Shown here piece by piece: positions 33,611-48,100 of a stretch of DNA of 64,000 nucleotides (positions are counted from its first letter, which is position 1; each line of letters begins with the position of its first letter). Where the stretch lies: the NCBI RefSeq assembly GCF_036370855.1, contig NC_088102.1, positions 19,201,001 to 19,265,000 on the forward strand, read 5' to 3'. Below the pieces are notes generated by a model. It did not search any database and had not been told where the DNA came from. It saw only the letters and a program-made list of their open reading frames with translations. Source of the stretch: Dromaius novaehollandiae (lineage: Eukaryota; Chordata; Aves; Casuariiformes; Dromaiidae). The translations under genes were made by a program, and so were the position numbers.

Positions 33611-36600
33611 TACGTTGCTTATCTAGAGAGAAGGACTTTAACAGCTATAGGTAATGGCTTTTGATAATGCCAAGTTATGAAGAAATGGAGAAAAAATTTC
33701 TGAACTAAATTAATGGAAATTCCACTGGCTGAAATATCTATTTCCAGGCAAAACTGGGATACAAAAGATCAGAATCAAACTAATCGCTGGTGACTGCTCA
33801 GAGTAAATCCAGGAGATGGATCTCATAGCTCTACCACAAAGTTCATATATAATCACTGTTCATTTTGGTATCTCGGTTATCCTAACGATAAAGTCAATAT
33901 GTTATCTGTTATTTTATTTATCCAATTTGTTTCAAAGTTTTTATCAAAATCTTTTTCGACCCTGAACTGTTCTTCGACAAAAACAAAACCCAGCCCAAAA
34001 CACACAAGATAGGTGCTTTCAATAGAGAATTATAGGTTTCCATTGACTAAGGAACTGCATTTGACTCAAAACATTTCTTTATGGAATGCTGCTGCAGCAC
34101 AACGTAAGTGCCATAACTGAGTTGTCTTTTGGGCTGATTCTGCCCTATTGTCTGGAATTTCTGGCAGGACTTTGTTTCAGATGATGCACTTCATTTGCTC
34201 CTCTAGTGAGAGACTATGATGCATCATGGGAGATGTGGGAGAAGAGATTTAAATTCAGCCACTTTTGGACACATTTTTCTATATTTTAATTATTGCCCTT
34301 ATTATGTTCCAAGGTGGTAAAAATGTATTTTCTAACCAGTGCTAGTATTGATGTACACTGTAAAATTTAAAAAGCGGCTATTTTATAAGGGGTTTTGAAA
34401 TTCTTGAGTAGCTGATGAGTTAACTGTAAAAACAAGCATGCACACTATTCATTTCTTTAAAAATTTCAACTAGTCCTTCTGATCTTAGTGAATTAATCAA
34501 GCTCAGTTATATTATGTACTGATTTGTAGGCTTCCAGAAGTGTTTTCATTTTGCTACCTTTGATGTCAATGAATCAGGAAATGGGGTCGTTAATAGAAAA
34601 GAGGTGTTAAAACGAAAGGAGAAAAGAAACCCCTAAATTTTGCTGTGTCTGTCCTGCTGCACCCAAACCATACAAATCAAAGCAGGGGGAAGCTGCTTTT
34701 GGAAGCTTTTACTGTGGAACTTTCAGCCTGCAAAGGACATACATGTTTCTTATCCATGCTGGCAGAAATGTGAAGGCTAATGCTTTCGTCTATTAGTGCT
34801 TCTGTCACTTTGACTTTCAAATATGGCAATTTAATTGTGAGGGAAGGTTTGGTGAATACAGGCATTGACAAGAATAGATGGGAAAGGATACACTGTCACA
34901 TGAGGATCATAATTAGCTGGAAGCAGTTTTTGAAACTCTATGTCAGTATTTATTTTTGTATCAGAGTGCCCTAGGATGGAAAGGGTAGACACCAAGAGAA
35001 ACAGTAAGAAATACTGCATGTCTCAGTGCAGTGGTGGTAGAAAGGCCTGATCTCCTGTTTCCAGGACTTCTGATGCAATTAATGGGGGTGCTGTGCAGCC
35101 TCGTGCTTGAAGACCTCAGAAATGAGGTACCAAGGAGCCTTGGCAGGGTCCTCAAGCAGCCGCAGGAATTTCCCCAGGTCACTCAAGGAGGTCTGAACCA
35201 CACAAGTCACGGCTCCATCTTATTCTAAGCTAATAGCATTGCTAACGTTTATGATACTTCAGTTGCTCTGTACTTCCCTACTTGTCAGCATTCAGGAAGA
35301 GTTTAGGCTGTGAAGCACTTCACGGGTTAATTCTGTGGTGGAATGGTTGGAAAGAGTGAAGTGGAAGATATTTTATCCAGTAGCTGAGCCACTATATAAC
35401 TTACAGATTTGTTATATTGGTGTTTTGGCATCTCCTTCCAGCACCTTCTTTCCAAATAAAATTAGTCACAGGTATTTCCATTAAAGATGATGAGACTTTT
35501 TGCTATTGACTTCAGGAGCAGCAAAGCTATTCTAATGCCAATGTTCCTGAGAATTCTCCAGTTTTTAACAGAGTACACATTTTTGTCTGGTCAGACATGG
35601 GGTTACAGGTCTGGGCCACATTTTCTGTAGCTAGGCCAACAGAAATCTTTACTTTCTCTTTGAATTCCAGTCAAAACAATTTATTAAACGCAGGAACCTT
35701 CCCTGGGAGATTTGCAGCCACAGCTTTGAAACACTGAGCTTGTACAAGAGACTTCCAAAGTGAAACAGGATAAAAATTTGATCTGAAAGCAATATGAGCC
35801 TTAACAAGCTTTTTCCTTTTTCACATTGCTAGAGCTGACAGAAACACAAGGTGGCTGTGAGAGGGTCGCTCTGTCTCAGCCTGGCATCTGGCTTGCCTGC
35901 TAAGGGTCCACGTTCCTTGGCTCTCAGAGGAACGTGCATCCCAGGTGGTTCAAGTAACACCCCCTCTCTTGGGGGCTGATTTATTGCAACACAGCAAAAA
36001 GAGATATGAGCAATTCCCCTCCTTTTCAAGCTTTCTAGGCCTTATCCTTTCTGACCTGAAGTCATAGGCAGGGGATGGGTGTCCATGCTCCTTCCCACCC
36101 TGTTTACCGCTCAGGTGAACTTACCTCCTGATCTCATCCCTTGTGAAAACAAAACCCTTCCTAGCACAAGTGCCTCTCGGACAACTGTCAGTGATCTTTT
36201 TGCCCACTACAGTGTCCTTGGCATGATGCAGAAGCAGCTGTAGCCATTTCTGATTTTAAATGGGGCCTGTACATTGCCTTCTCACACAGGCAAAAAAGTA
36301 CATGAGAAAATAGGTTTTCAACAAAGAAACCATGTTTTCCTATTAGTTGGCTGTTACTGTTAATGGCGGGGGAGTTCACTTGTCTTCTGGGAAGACAGAA
36401 AGACAAGTTTTATTTTGCTTGCGACTTCATTGTGACTATACAATAGTGCAAACTCTGGCTTGATTTTTCTGTTGGTACAAGATTGCAGAAAAAGAAGAGT
36501 CAGTTCTCATTTTAAAAATTGTTTCTGCCCTTTTACAATAGGAAAGTCAGCATGATATGAGCCCAGCAGGTTAAAAAGCAATAGGCAGAGAAATATTTTT

Positions 36601-37764
36601 ATGATAATTCTTTTTTAAATCTTCTGTGGGTTTGAGTCCTGATACATGGTATTTTTTTATTTTTAGTTGCTGAATACCTTGTATCTTGCATGTATAAATG
36701 CACTGTGTTTTAAACTGCACACATAATGTGTAAATTCCTACCAAAGCAGGTTGGGAATGATTTACAACCACAATTAATAATGGAATAAAAGGCCACATCT
36801 AAGACATAGCAAAGACTATCTAGCTCAAGAACTCTGCTAGAATTTTTTGTCTTCTAATCATACTTCTCTCAAAATACAGAATGTTTAGTCATAACGATGA
36901 CTTTTTGTTCAAGGAACTTGGTCTAGTAACCGTTGGCAAGATTAGACTGGAGCTTGGGCCCGTGTTCTTGCATTATACATTCATAAGCTGAGAGTTCTTT
37001 CCTATTTCCTTTCACTCCACCTTGCTGTTTCCTGATTTACAATGATCTTTAAAACATGCCTCAAACATAGATCCTTCTAGGCATTGTGGAAACGACTGTA
37101 ATGGGTAGGTGCTTGTTTTTGCTTTTTCTCCCATTAATGCATGTGCACTATGTGAGGAGATGGTGGGGGTGGGGAAGCATCTAAGAGGGTTGAACGGAAG
37201 AATTGGAGAAATTGCAGAAATTGCAGACAGAAAAGACAGGTAAGTGAATGTTAGAAATGGTATAAACATAAGGCAAAGTGAGTATGACCTGGAGACAGAG
37301 AAGGAAGGGAGGTGGCCAGAGGAGGAAGTAATAAAGGCAGGCATCATCTTTATTTTTAAAACAAAAGCTGAAAGTAAGAAGCAGGAAAATAGAGAGAAAT
37401 GGAAAGATGCTGTTTGCAAGTGTAAATGAGAAATCTTCAAGGGCTAAGCTGTGCAGTGGTCTTTGCTTCACCTTTCCTCATTTCTCAGAGACTGCCAGGC
37501 CCTCCTACATTCCCTACTCGCAGGTCCCCATTCCTACATTCATGGAGTGAAACGTCTTCCTTCAAAACATTATGTTTGCACGGATGCGTTTTACATCGTT
37601 ATTAGTTATATTGCAGGCATACCTAAAAACCACATCCAAGCCTGGAATCATACTGACTTGTGCTCAACCTTATTAAGAACAGCCTATGCCTAGATGAATT
37701 TTCAAGCAAAATAAAGGAACCAGATGTCTCTGTCTGGGGAGAGGGGAGGCAAATGAGATACAAG

Positions 37765-37865
37765 GACGTGAAATGAGGTGCCCAAGTCATGCAGCAGGCC
37801 CATGCCTGAATGGCGGATAGAGCCCAGAACTCCTTATGCAATGCCTTAGCCTCTAAGCTGCTGCG
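37765..37865 (-). mobile_element. MIR-like SINE remnant, reversed
   Basis: Plus-strand text AGGTGCCCAAGTCATGCAGCA, then AGAGCCCAGAACTCC and CTTAGCCTCTAAGCTG, is the reverse of a tRNA-derived SINE head and core ('aggtcacacagcaa ... gaacccaggactcctgactcc ... gctctaaccactaga'). Confidence 0.6.
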
Positions 37866-40800
37866 TAATAGTGACTTTTCTACAGTGTCCTCTTTGAGGA
37901 TATAGAAATAGAAGGAAGAAAAGGAGGGAAATGTAGCAAGGAGATTGCGTCCTGGAAGGGTTTGTGTAAAGGAAAAGAAATGCAATCCACTCCCATCGTT
38001 GCTTTTTTTTTTTTTTTTTTAAATCGTATTTGTTCCAGCTCTGCGTATTTCTCTTTCCCTCTTGGTCTGTGAGGCAATCTCTCTTGCCATTTCAGAGGGC
38101 CAGTTCCTGAAGGCCATGCCTAGTTCCTGTTAGGGCAACACTGCTACCTGTCCAAATTAATGAGACACCAAAAGAAAGATTGCATGAGGATAGGTTTTGC
38201 AAAAGGTTTGGGGCAGCCTTCTGAAAGGGTGTTACTGAGTGACATCTCCTGATTACATTAAGGACCATGATTATGTCACCTTTATTCACAAGATGCTTTT
38301 CATTTCTGTCATGTGGGGAAATATAAACTTGGACCTCATGTGCTACTATAGCAACAGGAAAGTTGGCTCTGAAGTATCTCAAGAAGTTATAATTGGTGGC
38401 TAAGGCTTAGGCTAGAGGATTTTGCGTTTGCTTTCTGGTTCTGCCATGGACAAACCTGCTGGGTATTTTGGGGCTCCAGGTCACTCTGCATAAGCTGAAA
38501 CAATAATTCTTTTCCTGGGTTGTACCAAGAATAAATTCCCAAGATGATAGGTGCTCAGATAACTCCCTGACAAGTATGATGTAAAAACATACAAACAGGA
38601 GAGAAAAAAAGGCCTGGTTTAATAATCCTAGAACATTGAAGCTCAAAATGAGGTATATAGATGTAACTTATTTACTATTTAGTAGTGCACTAAACTGTTT
38701 GGAAATCAGTGGATGCTTTTGTCTGTTTCTATATGGATCAGAGGAAGGGGGAATCCCTAGATCTTTATCAGCATCTCCTCAGTTTATTTCAGGAAGGCCT
38801 GTGCTACAAAAGCTTTCAGTGGTTACTTGATCCTGTTGTTTTTCAGTCACCATCTACTTCTGTTGTGCTCGTTTCATGTTTTAGCAAAATTCAAAATAGT
38901 TTTGCATTGATTATTTAACATAATGATGGAACAAGATAAGCCAGATAAAATAAAGACCTGGAAAATGTGTACTATATGTATTAAGAGAGAGGACCATATG
39001 TCAGGGGGTGAAGAAGGTTCAGTAACACCACAGAGTATAGAGATCCTTAATATAGCACTGCCCCATTGGATAAACCCATGTTGTGCTCCAGACAAACATA
39101 ACTGTAATTCTTCTGGGCCCAGCCTTGATTGTTCTGAATCTGATTGCCTGAGCTATTCACAACCCCAACAATCTTCCTGAAGGTAATCATGAGTTGACCA
39201 TAAAATATTCATAAATAAAAAGGTCCATCTGAAAACACTCAGAGCTACTTCCTCCCTCAGAAAACCATTGCACCAGCACAGAGGATGGGCTGGGACTGAG
39301 GAAAGGCAAGATTCAGCTAGTCCCTACAGCAGCGTCCATCAGTAGGGTCATTCCTACAGAAACATGTCCACTGATAAACAAGGAGAATGAGGGTGGGAAT
39401 GCTGCTTTTCACTGAAGTGAATCCAATTGTGGTGGAGGAGTTGGCTTGATAGAGGAGGGTTCCTGTATGTACCTGTCTGTACCAGGGTAAACTGAGGCTT
39501 CTGTGGCTTGGATTATTACTTCTTTCATTCCTCACTAAATGCCATGTGGGAGTAGTATGCTCTAGTGGTGAAAGCACAGGCGAGTGTTTCATTTATTTGT
39601 GAAGCTTCTACTACTCTTACAGAAATGAGTAAGACTGAACCAAGAAATATAACATGTAAGCCAAGAAAGTTGGCATCTCGTTAAGAAAACTGGCATCTTT
39701 GTGTAGTGGAGTGAAAAATAGGAGGCTCTGGGGTATGGCAAAGTGTAGCAGTAAGTGCAAGTCCATCATTTAGCATCTCAGTGCCTTTCAAGCATCACTG
39801 ACTAATTCTATTAATGTGCAGTGATGTGGAAAGGGGAAATAAAATAAACACAACCACAGTAGAGCCACAGCTGAACTTGGCTGAACTACAGTCATGCTGG
39901 ATAGGTAGCTGGATAGTTAACTGGAGACCAAAATCTCCTCTTAGACCTGTGCTTATGGTACCCATTGACTTTGTGAAGACTTCAGGATCTTGGACCAGAA
40001 GTTCTGCCAGTGAATTTATTTGATTTAGATTAATCTATTCTGGAGCCTAAACCACTAAGCCCAGCCCAGTCCAGAATAAGCTGAAGTGACTTATGAGGGA
40101 TGTTTTGAGTTTGGTACCATATTTTTATTCTGTGGAAATCCTGATACCATGGTAAGGATTTGTGCGTTGTAAGGGAGGAACACACAGCTGGTTCAGCAGA
40201 TCATCTTCCTATTCAAAATGGTGGCAGGCAGGAGTGTTTGAATTTGGCTCCAGTTTCAGCTTGAACTTAAGCCGATTCAGTCTGTAGAAATGCCATCACC
40301 TGCTTATTAGGGGGTGATTAAAAGTTTTATTTTTTCTTTTGAAGTAAGGCTAGGAGCCAGAAGGGAAGCACAGTGGCATGTGGACGGGATCAGCTGAATG
40401 AGCATGTGTCATATTACAAAATACAGTTTGGTCATATGCAGAGAAGGGGTGTAAGCACAGAAGGGACAACATCTGTGTCTAGTTAGATGTGCAGACAGCA
40501 GTTCAGCCACAAGAAGGTTGTCATGCCTGTGGACTGTGACCTATCTATTTCATCATGTGCTTTAGTTTTCCCACTTCCTTGGAGTTACCTGATATTTTGG
40601 TGCGTGAGGTGGCAAGAACCCAGGAATCCCATCTCCCTTGATTTTTCCCTTTGAAAACTGCAGAGTGAATGACAGTGTATGCAAGGCAAAGAGGTTTAAG
40701 TGATACATTGCGTTTTGGATGGTTTAATGGCCTCGGTTAAGCTTGGTCCCTGAATTTGGGGTTATTGGTCACTGGGCTCCGAGCCAGATAATACATAGAC

Positions 40801-43800
40801 TTCAGTTGTCAGCAAGAGCTAGTTGGCAGGAGGTTATATGTGACTCACCTCAGAGGAGCAGTAATCGTGCCCGGCCTGCCATATCCTCAGGCATGTGTTG
40901 GCCAGGGCAGGGTTTTGACCCCCGCTGTTAATCTCTGAATGATTCTTTAGACTCACTGCTAAAAGCAGTTTAATATGTGGGGCTTTGTGGCTGCTTTGCC
41001 TTTATTATGTCTTACTTCCAGGGATTTCAGCAGTGCCAGATCAGTTAAAGCCACTATGTACCAATTAGCTCCGTCTGCTCTGGAGTAGATTGAGTGAGCT
41101 TTCCTTTGTGGGATAGCTGTCGTGCAAATCAGTCCTGCCAACTAGACAATTACAGTGTTAAAAAAAAAAAAAATTAAGTCACTCAATGGTGCTGGAAGAC
41201 TGGACTTCATGAGCACCCTGCCTCAATCCATTGGCTCTGAGACTTACTCTTCTCTCATTTTTCCGCTGCCATCTCTTTTGGCTGTGGATGACAGTCCATG
41301 CCCAGAGTTCTGCTGAGAACCTCAGGGACTTTGGTTTTATCAATGACTCCTTCTCTACCTACTTGTGGCATAACATGCAGAGTTCAGTCTGTAATATAAT
41401 GGAGTCTTTCCTTACCTGGAAGGCTTGCTTATTTTCAGTTTGCTTAACAGCATCAGCACTCTGCTTAGGCCTCTGTTAAGCATTGTATGTGTCTGCAGCA
41501 CCTGCAGTGCCTAGAGAGGGCAGTGTTCTCAGTAACTTAAAAGTCACCGTTTTCCTTGGCCTCTCCCTTATGTTTCTTGGGTCAGCTTTGTTTCTTTTCA
41601 TTTGGTTCCAGCCTGAAATTGGCCCCATGGTTATATGTCACAATCAAGATGTTAAGCCAAAATATATAGAAAATATGAATTGGCTCCTTTACCAGCATAA
41701 ATCAGCCAGATGGGCTGTATGTTTTGCCAGACTCTATAGGCAGAGGTAATGTGCTGGCATTGCTCTTCTGTGTTGTCCCTAGGACACCGGACCCAGGACA
41801 GAGCTGTCATGCAGAAATATAAGCATAGCCTGGTGTTGTGTGGAGTTTATTATGCTCTGACCCCATCATCTGCCAATTGTCTGGTTTCCTATTTTATTAT
41901 TTCAATGAGATGAGAGAATTTTTCTAAGAAAATAAAGCTACCAGGAGATGAATGGGAGTCTCACATCACCAGCCCAGGTCAGGGGAGTAGTTTGTGTTCT
42001 GCCTGCTGGCTGAGACATGCTGCCCATTGGGGATGACAAGAAACACTCTGAAGTCCCTATTCAGTTTTAACACCAGCAAACCCCTCTCTGCTTGCAGTTC
42101 TTCCCAGCCATAGCTTATGGTTGCTGGTGCCCTGGGGTGTAGGGCAACACTGTCATGTGAGGAGAAAAATGTCCAGTTGTTAGGGTGCTCGTATAAGTCA
42201 TGGGACAGCCGAAATGAAGTCCCATGTCGCCAAAGCTTAGTTAGGTCCCTCAGTCTCACTGACTTTCATGTTCAGCAGAAGTTTAGTGCACAAACACCCT
42301 TTGATCTGGTCTGCAGTCCTTTGCGGTGGGCTCTCAGTGTGACCTCAGACCTCTTAGCTCAGTGTTATCCTCAGCAGAGACTACTCATCTGAGGAATCTC
42401 ATGACCTGAGCATCCAGCTGGAAATTCTCGTGGGGTCTCCATTCTCTGGCAGCAGGTATTCAGCACTTTCTGAAAATTGGGATGTGTATGGTGTCTCCCT
42501 TTGGGAACCCAGAAATATATGTATACAAAATCACTAGTCCTTCTGGAAAATTTTGCCCTAACTTTTCTATGCCTCAGCTCTCGATAACATGCTACTACAG
42601 TGAGAATAAATCCATTCATGTTTGTGAGGCATTCACATACTGAAAGTACAAGAAGTGCTTCAGCTAGACAGAGAGCACCTAGGAGGAGGAGAAAAATGTG
42701 TCATAGATGCGAAGGACCCAAACGAATCCATGCTCTATTGTCTAGTCCGACTCTGTTTTTTTCACAAAAGGAAGTAATTTTAATGCCTGTTTTGTTCTGA
42801 TGATTTGAACTTGTTTTCATTTTCTAAGATTTTTTTGTGAAGTAAAATTTTTGTTTTCCAGCCAGCCCAAGTAAATGAAGTTGGTCAGCCAGTAAATTTC
42901 TGGTTGGATCAAAGGCATTTACTGGTTTTGTGTATGACCGCAACATATCTTTAGGTGACACTAAATGGGAAGATTGTACAAAGAGCAATACACAGAATTC
43001 TAGAAAAGCTAGAACTGTGGTCAGAAAATTAATAAACTGGAAACTCAGCAGCAGGTTGAAAGACAATCTAAACCATGGCTGTATGATGAAAGAGGAACAG
43101 TAGAAGGGCAGTCATGTTGACAGCAGACTTCTCATCAGAGAACACAGCAGGGAAAGTCCTTTGATATGATACTATTAAGAAGGGATCAAAACAACTGACA
43201 TTAAGCCTAAGTACTTTACTATCAGATAAATATAGGTAAGTTTACGGAAAACTCAGAGCAACAGTAAATTAGAGGCATTACTGAGACTGATTAGAAGAAC
43301 TAAGTATATTGTAAAGCTTAGGTTAAGATAACAGCAATTGGAACTGTGAATGTCACAGAAGCAGAAATTGTTTATGGTGGGTGGTACAAAATTAAGACTA
43401 TTCCTGAATAGGGTGTAATTAGTTCAGATGAAGGAAAATTACTTTCAGACTGAACATAGGAAAAGCTCTTATGACAGTGCAGTGTATCAGATGTGCTTCC
43501 AGCTTCCAGTGTGCGTGGAGGTGCAGAAGAAAATTGTTTACTTCATCTAAGACTGCAGAGGAAAGTTCACAGTGTGGGTAAGAGCCTCCACCCACTAACA
43601 GTTATTGTCACTATGGTGGAGCAAAGCAAAGCCGAGAGAGCTTAAATGGGTAGCCTAAGATCCCCTTTCAGTAGGAGGAATCTTGGAGCAGTGCAAAGTC
43701 AGTTTAGCCAGACTGCCACTCCTTATTCCTGGTGCAGGAACAGGGCCAGGGAGAGGAGGTGTGGTCTGAAAGCTATAGCGTGCTGCTGATTTCCTGCTAT

Positions 43801-45774
43801 CACAACCCCTTTGGGGAATCCCAAACCAGGCACAGGCTGGAGCAGCCTTGAGATCATGCTGATGTATTTCAAGGGCAGAGTGCAGCAATATATACAACAT
43901 TTGTTGCTCACAAATCACTAAGCATTGCATCTGGAGTTTTAATCTAGAAGCAGACTGAAATTACTTTAATTGAAGGCAGGGCTGACTTTGCGATGGAATA
44001 ACTCAGAAGTGTGTATTGACAGTTATCGGTTAGTTTTGTGCAGTTTTCCCAAAAGACTGCAGCCGTCTGGCTTTGGGAAGGGGATGCTCTTCCCCATTAA
44101 ATCAATTTTCTTCGAAGGTGTGGTCTTTGCAAAGCTGTATCATGTTATTCAGTTAGTGCACTCCATTTCTTGGACAAAATTCTCACTGAAATCAGTGATT
44201 TTTTTTGTCTGAAACATTGCAGTTTGGTCTATTAGTACTTTCAAGAGGTTTAACTATTCTTAAATGGAAAGTGGCATAAGAGGATAATAAACTTTTACAG
44301 AATAACACATGAGACTTGCAACACTGCTTATAATTTTAATTGAAACCAGTGAAAATTTAATCTCCAGATTCCCCAAGCAATTTTGAAAACCTGAGTGTTA
44401 AAATCTATTGAAAATCTGAGACTTAAGCCCAGAGAGCTATGGCATATAAGTAACCTATGCAGATGGGAGAACACTTGTAAATGTAATTAGCAGCTGACAA
44501 TTTGTAGCATTTCCAGTAACGTCCCAGCAGGTCATGTGTGTTCTGGAGCTGATAAGGGATGGATATCTTCACAAGATACAAAATATCATCACACTCAGCT
44601 CCACAAAATCTCAAGCTGACATCTAGAAACTTGGGACATAAAAAGACTTCAGAAATACATGATCCATACCAGGTTCATTTCCTGTGAACTGGGGAGGGAT
44701 TCCCTCTGAACTGAGCAGTCTGCAGTATTTGATGGGATGTGATTAGAAATATTAACAGATTTGCTAGGTGCACTTCTTTGCTGGAGATGGTGTGTTCTAA
44801 ATTGTGCCTGCTCTTTTGCATGGTTGAGTATGACCAAAGTCCTTGTGGTCATAATGGACTAATGAAAGGAAAGTGCTATGATAAAGGAAAAAAGTGTAAT
44901 TTGGCTTTTCACAAGAGCAGGCCCATATGATGGAGAACTTACTGGGATATGCCTTCTGGAGAGTGAGAGAAGGAGTTTGATCCAGGAATAACCACAGACA
45001 TTAAATCTTCCAGCTGGTTGGGAACATTGCCCTTTTTGTTTATTTATTTACTGTATTTTTTATTACCTAAATAGAATGTGTTTTTTCAGGCCAGGCTGCC
45101 CGGAATTGAACCGTTTTGGCTTGGGAAAGTTCAATGTGAACATGCATCTTTCTGAGCTTTCCTGGGGCCTGTGAGAGCTGAGAGGACTGCCCCGTGGCAT
45201 TTGTAATATGACTGGTGACGTGTTCAGCCTTTAGCACTGGCTGGAAATTCTGAATTCTGGTGCAAAGAGGATAGATTTACCTTGAAGCTTTGGGAATAAA
45301 AATGTTGAGTTTTCAGCGAAAGCTATTATAATGATCTGTATGCTTCAGTGGGACAGTACTGGTTCTAGTTGCGTTTGTATGGCATCTGATGAAATGATTC
45401 TCCCACCTAAATGAACACTTTCTAATAAGTTAAGCAGAGGTTTCACAAAATATTGCCGCTAAGCCACACTGATAACAAGGTTTACAACTAATTTGTGTGT
45501 ACAAGCATTTGAAGTTAAATATATTTATGCTAAAACAGATTAAATCAGAAGTTCTCTTTTGAATTTGCTTGGAACAAAAGCTTGCAGAAAATCAGCTTTG
45601 ACCTCAGACTACAGTAGAATTCTGATTTCTACAGATAAAACTTTTGTTGTGGTTAAGAAAGAATATAGGGCCGCATCCTGAGTAAATGAAGATGCTTGTA
45701 TGAAGATATGAATTAGCTCAGGACAGTGAGGAGGAAAAACATCTGTTTTATTAGTATTCAATGATTCTGTGACT

Positions 45775-45960
45775 GCAGAGCTTAAAGTGCAGGTGCCTGT
45801 GTCTGTTACAGGATCTAGCTTTTAATTTATCTGCATCTCAGATTCCCATCAATAAAATGGAGGTGATGTTCTCTTTGTTGTATAGACTTTGGGTTTTAGC
45901 ATCGGTTTTAAAGTGCTGTAAGATCTTTGGATGGAAGCTGATACAGTAAAGTAGAAAAAA
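45775..45960 (+). mobile_element. MIR-like SINE remnant
   Basis: ATCTCAGATTCCCATCAATAAAATGGAGGTGAT resembles the core wording. AAAGTGCTGTAAGATCTTTGGATGGAAG resembles the 'aaagcgctttgagatc..tggatgaaag' tail seen in old SINEs. Low-level divergence throughout. Confidence 0.6.
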
Positions 45961-48035
45961 TAATCAGAAATGGAGGATTTTATTCTCAACTTTCCAGTGA
46001 AGTGAAGTGAATCTTGAATTTCACTGAGTGCACATTCAGTCCAGACCATCCAGATCAGTACATCTGTTTTATGGCAGGATTGGTACAGGGGAAGAAGGTC
46101 TGCCCTTGTTCATTAGTTGACTGATTTACTGATTGAAAGTTGGGGGCCAGGACTCCTGTCGGTGTTAGGTAACTTTCGTTAGACAGACATCTCATTTTTT
46201 TGCAATTTCAGGCTCACATCTTCGCCTGCCTGGGAGGTTCACAACCACTCAGAACCCATCATGCTCCTGCTCAGAACTGGCAGTTCTTGGGCCTAAATGA
46301 AACCACTCTCTGCCTCTAGAGGCTGGTACATGTTTTGAGGGCTTTATCGTAGGATGTCACAAATCGTGCAACTTTCTATCTGAATTTATGCATTAAAGGT
46401 AAATGAGTGCATTTAAAAACAGAGAGAGAGAGAGGGAGAATGGGTAAAAAACCCTTTGAGATGAAACATCTCTTCTTCCAAAGAGCCATGGACTCAGAGT
46501 AAGAAAAGAGGGCAGGAGAATTGCCAATAGACATCCACATCACACACTAACTGGAACAAGTAAACCTCCCATATCCACACAGTTTTCATTTATCCAGAAA
46601 GGTTTGGAACCCAGTTGGCCAGCAGCAATATTTGGCAGATTGCAAGGAAGAATTCCAAGCAGATGTGGCTCGATCGTTATAAACCAGCGGATGCCAAATC
46701 TAAGTTAAAGCCAGTTACTTGAGCAGGGATTATAGACATTTTCCAATGATCACCATCGCAGAAATAAATAAATAGATGGCTTGCTATGTATACACTCAAA
46801 GAGGAATGTTGCCCAACATGCATAGCTCTTTGCTATTAACAGTAATGAGGACACAGCTGTCTGGGCCTGGAAGCCAGTATTTGCAGAGGATAATTCTCAA
46901 GGATTTTTCTTCTCCACTGGCTTTTGTCCACTACCCGTTCTTTGCTTACAAAAGAGCCCAGAAGGCCCTAACATTTATACAAGAATTACTTTGGGTTTAT
47001 GATGCTTTTGAGACTATTTTAGAGCATGCTGACGCATGGACAGATCTAAAACTCAGATGAAATATGAAAAATGATTTTCTCCCCGATAAGCTCCCCAACT
47101 CCCTTAAGGCCAAGCATAACACTCTCTTCATAGACAATCAAGACCACTCCTAGAGCAGCTGGCAAGGGCTGCTGCCATGGGCAGAGGTGTGAAGCCCTCC
47201 CTTCCCAGGAAGGAGTGCACAGCTGGTAACTCCCACTGCCTGCAGAGTTAGTGGCTGAGTCTGGGCAGAGAAGTGATGTGACTGTTGAGTTACATAAAAC
47301 CAGCCAGCTCTGCGGAAGCTCTAAAGCAAAGATAAACTGATACCACTGTCCAGACACACATTCTACGAGCACCCTACATGTGACCAGCTTATTTTCCCTG
47401 TTTTTATCGGCTAGGTTCAGGGGAGAGGCCTTATGTTCCTGAAGGAAGATGAAACATTGTAGTTGCCACTGTATGTGATCTCAGCTCACACAATTCAAGG
47501 GATGAGAGGCAAGCTACAGCCATGGCACCTGCACCTGGAGCTTTCTTGTATCCCTAAGCCAAAGAGCTTTGGATTTCAGTTTCTGAATGAGATGTTTGTG
47601 ATGACAGTGGAAGTTTTGTGAGAGATCAGTTACTGATGACTCTCATATCACTATTCCAGTTCCCTGTAATACAGGTTCAATGTTCATACATATATCCACA
47701 AGATCCTCTTTTTTTCATATATATTAAAGATTTTAAGGTATCCTATGAGAGTAACTTGAGCATCCAGATTGAATTCTCACTATGGGTAAGTACATTTTGC
47801 ATACCTAGAATTTCTTTTGTATTTTCAGGGCTCCAATATGTCACTTCCACAGTTGTCTGTACAATATTCTTGAGCAAAGGTTGAAGATTTTGTCATGTCA
47901 CACATCAGAAGTGGCTGCATTTTACTGGAAGAAGCAAACCTTCCAATGAAAGGTTCTGTTATACCCTGCAGGTGGATATTTGCACCCCTTTGTTTCTGTT
48001 GTGGCTTTAATTTCTGGATCTATTTGGATCAACAG

Positions 48036-48100
48036 GGGGGTTGGACCAGATGATCTCCAGAGGTCACTTCCAATCCCAGCTATTCTGTGATTCTGTAATT
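48036..48100 (+). mobile_element. CR1 LINE 3' end fragment
   Basis: GGGTTGGACCAGATGATCTCCAGAGG, then TCACTTCCAATCCCAGC and two ATTCTGTG-type octamers, is the standard 3' end of avian CR1. Only the last 65 or so bases are recognisable, the typical 5' truncation. It is the best single indicator of an avian genome in this window. Confidence 0.92.

Noticed and set aside
39540..39590. SINE-like phrase TGCTCTAGTGGTGAAAGCACAGG
   Set aside because: Resembles a tRNA-type A box only; no B box or core found next to it.
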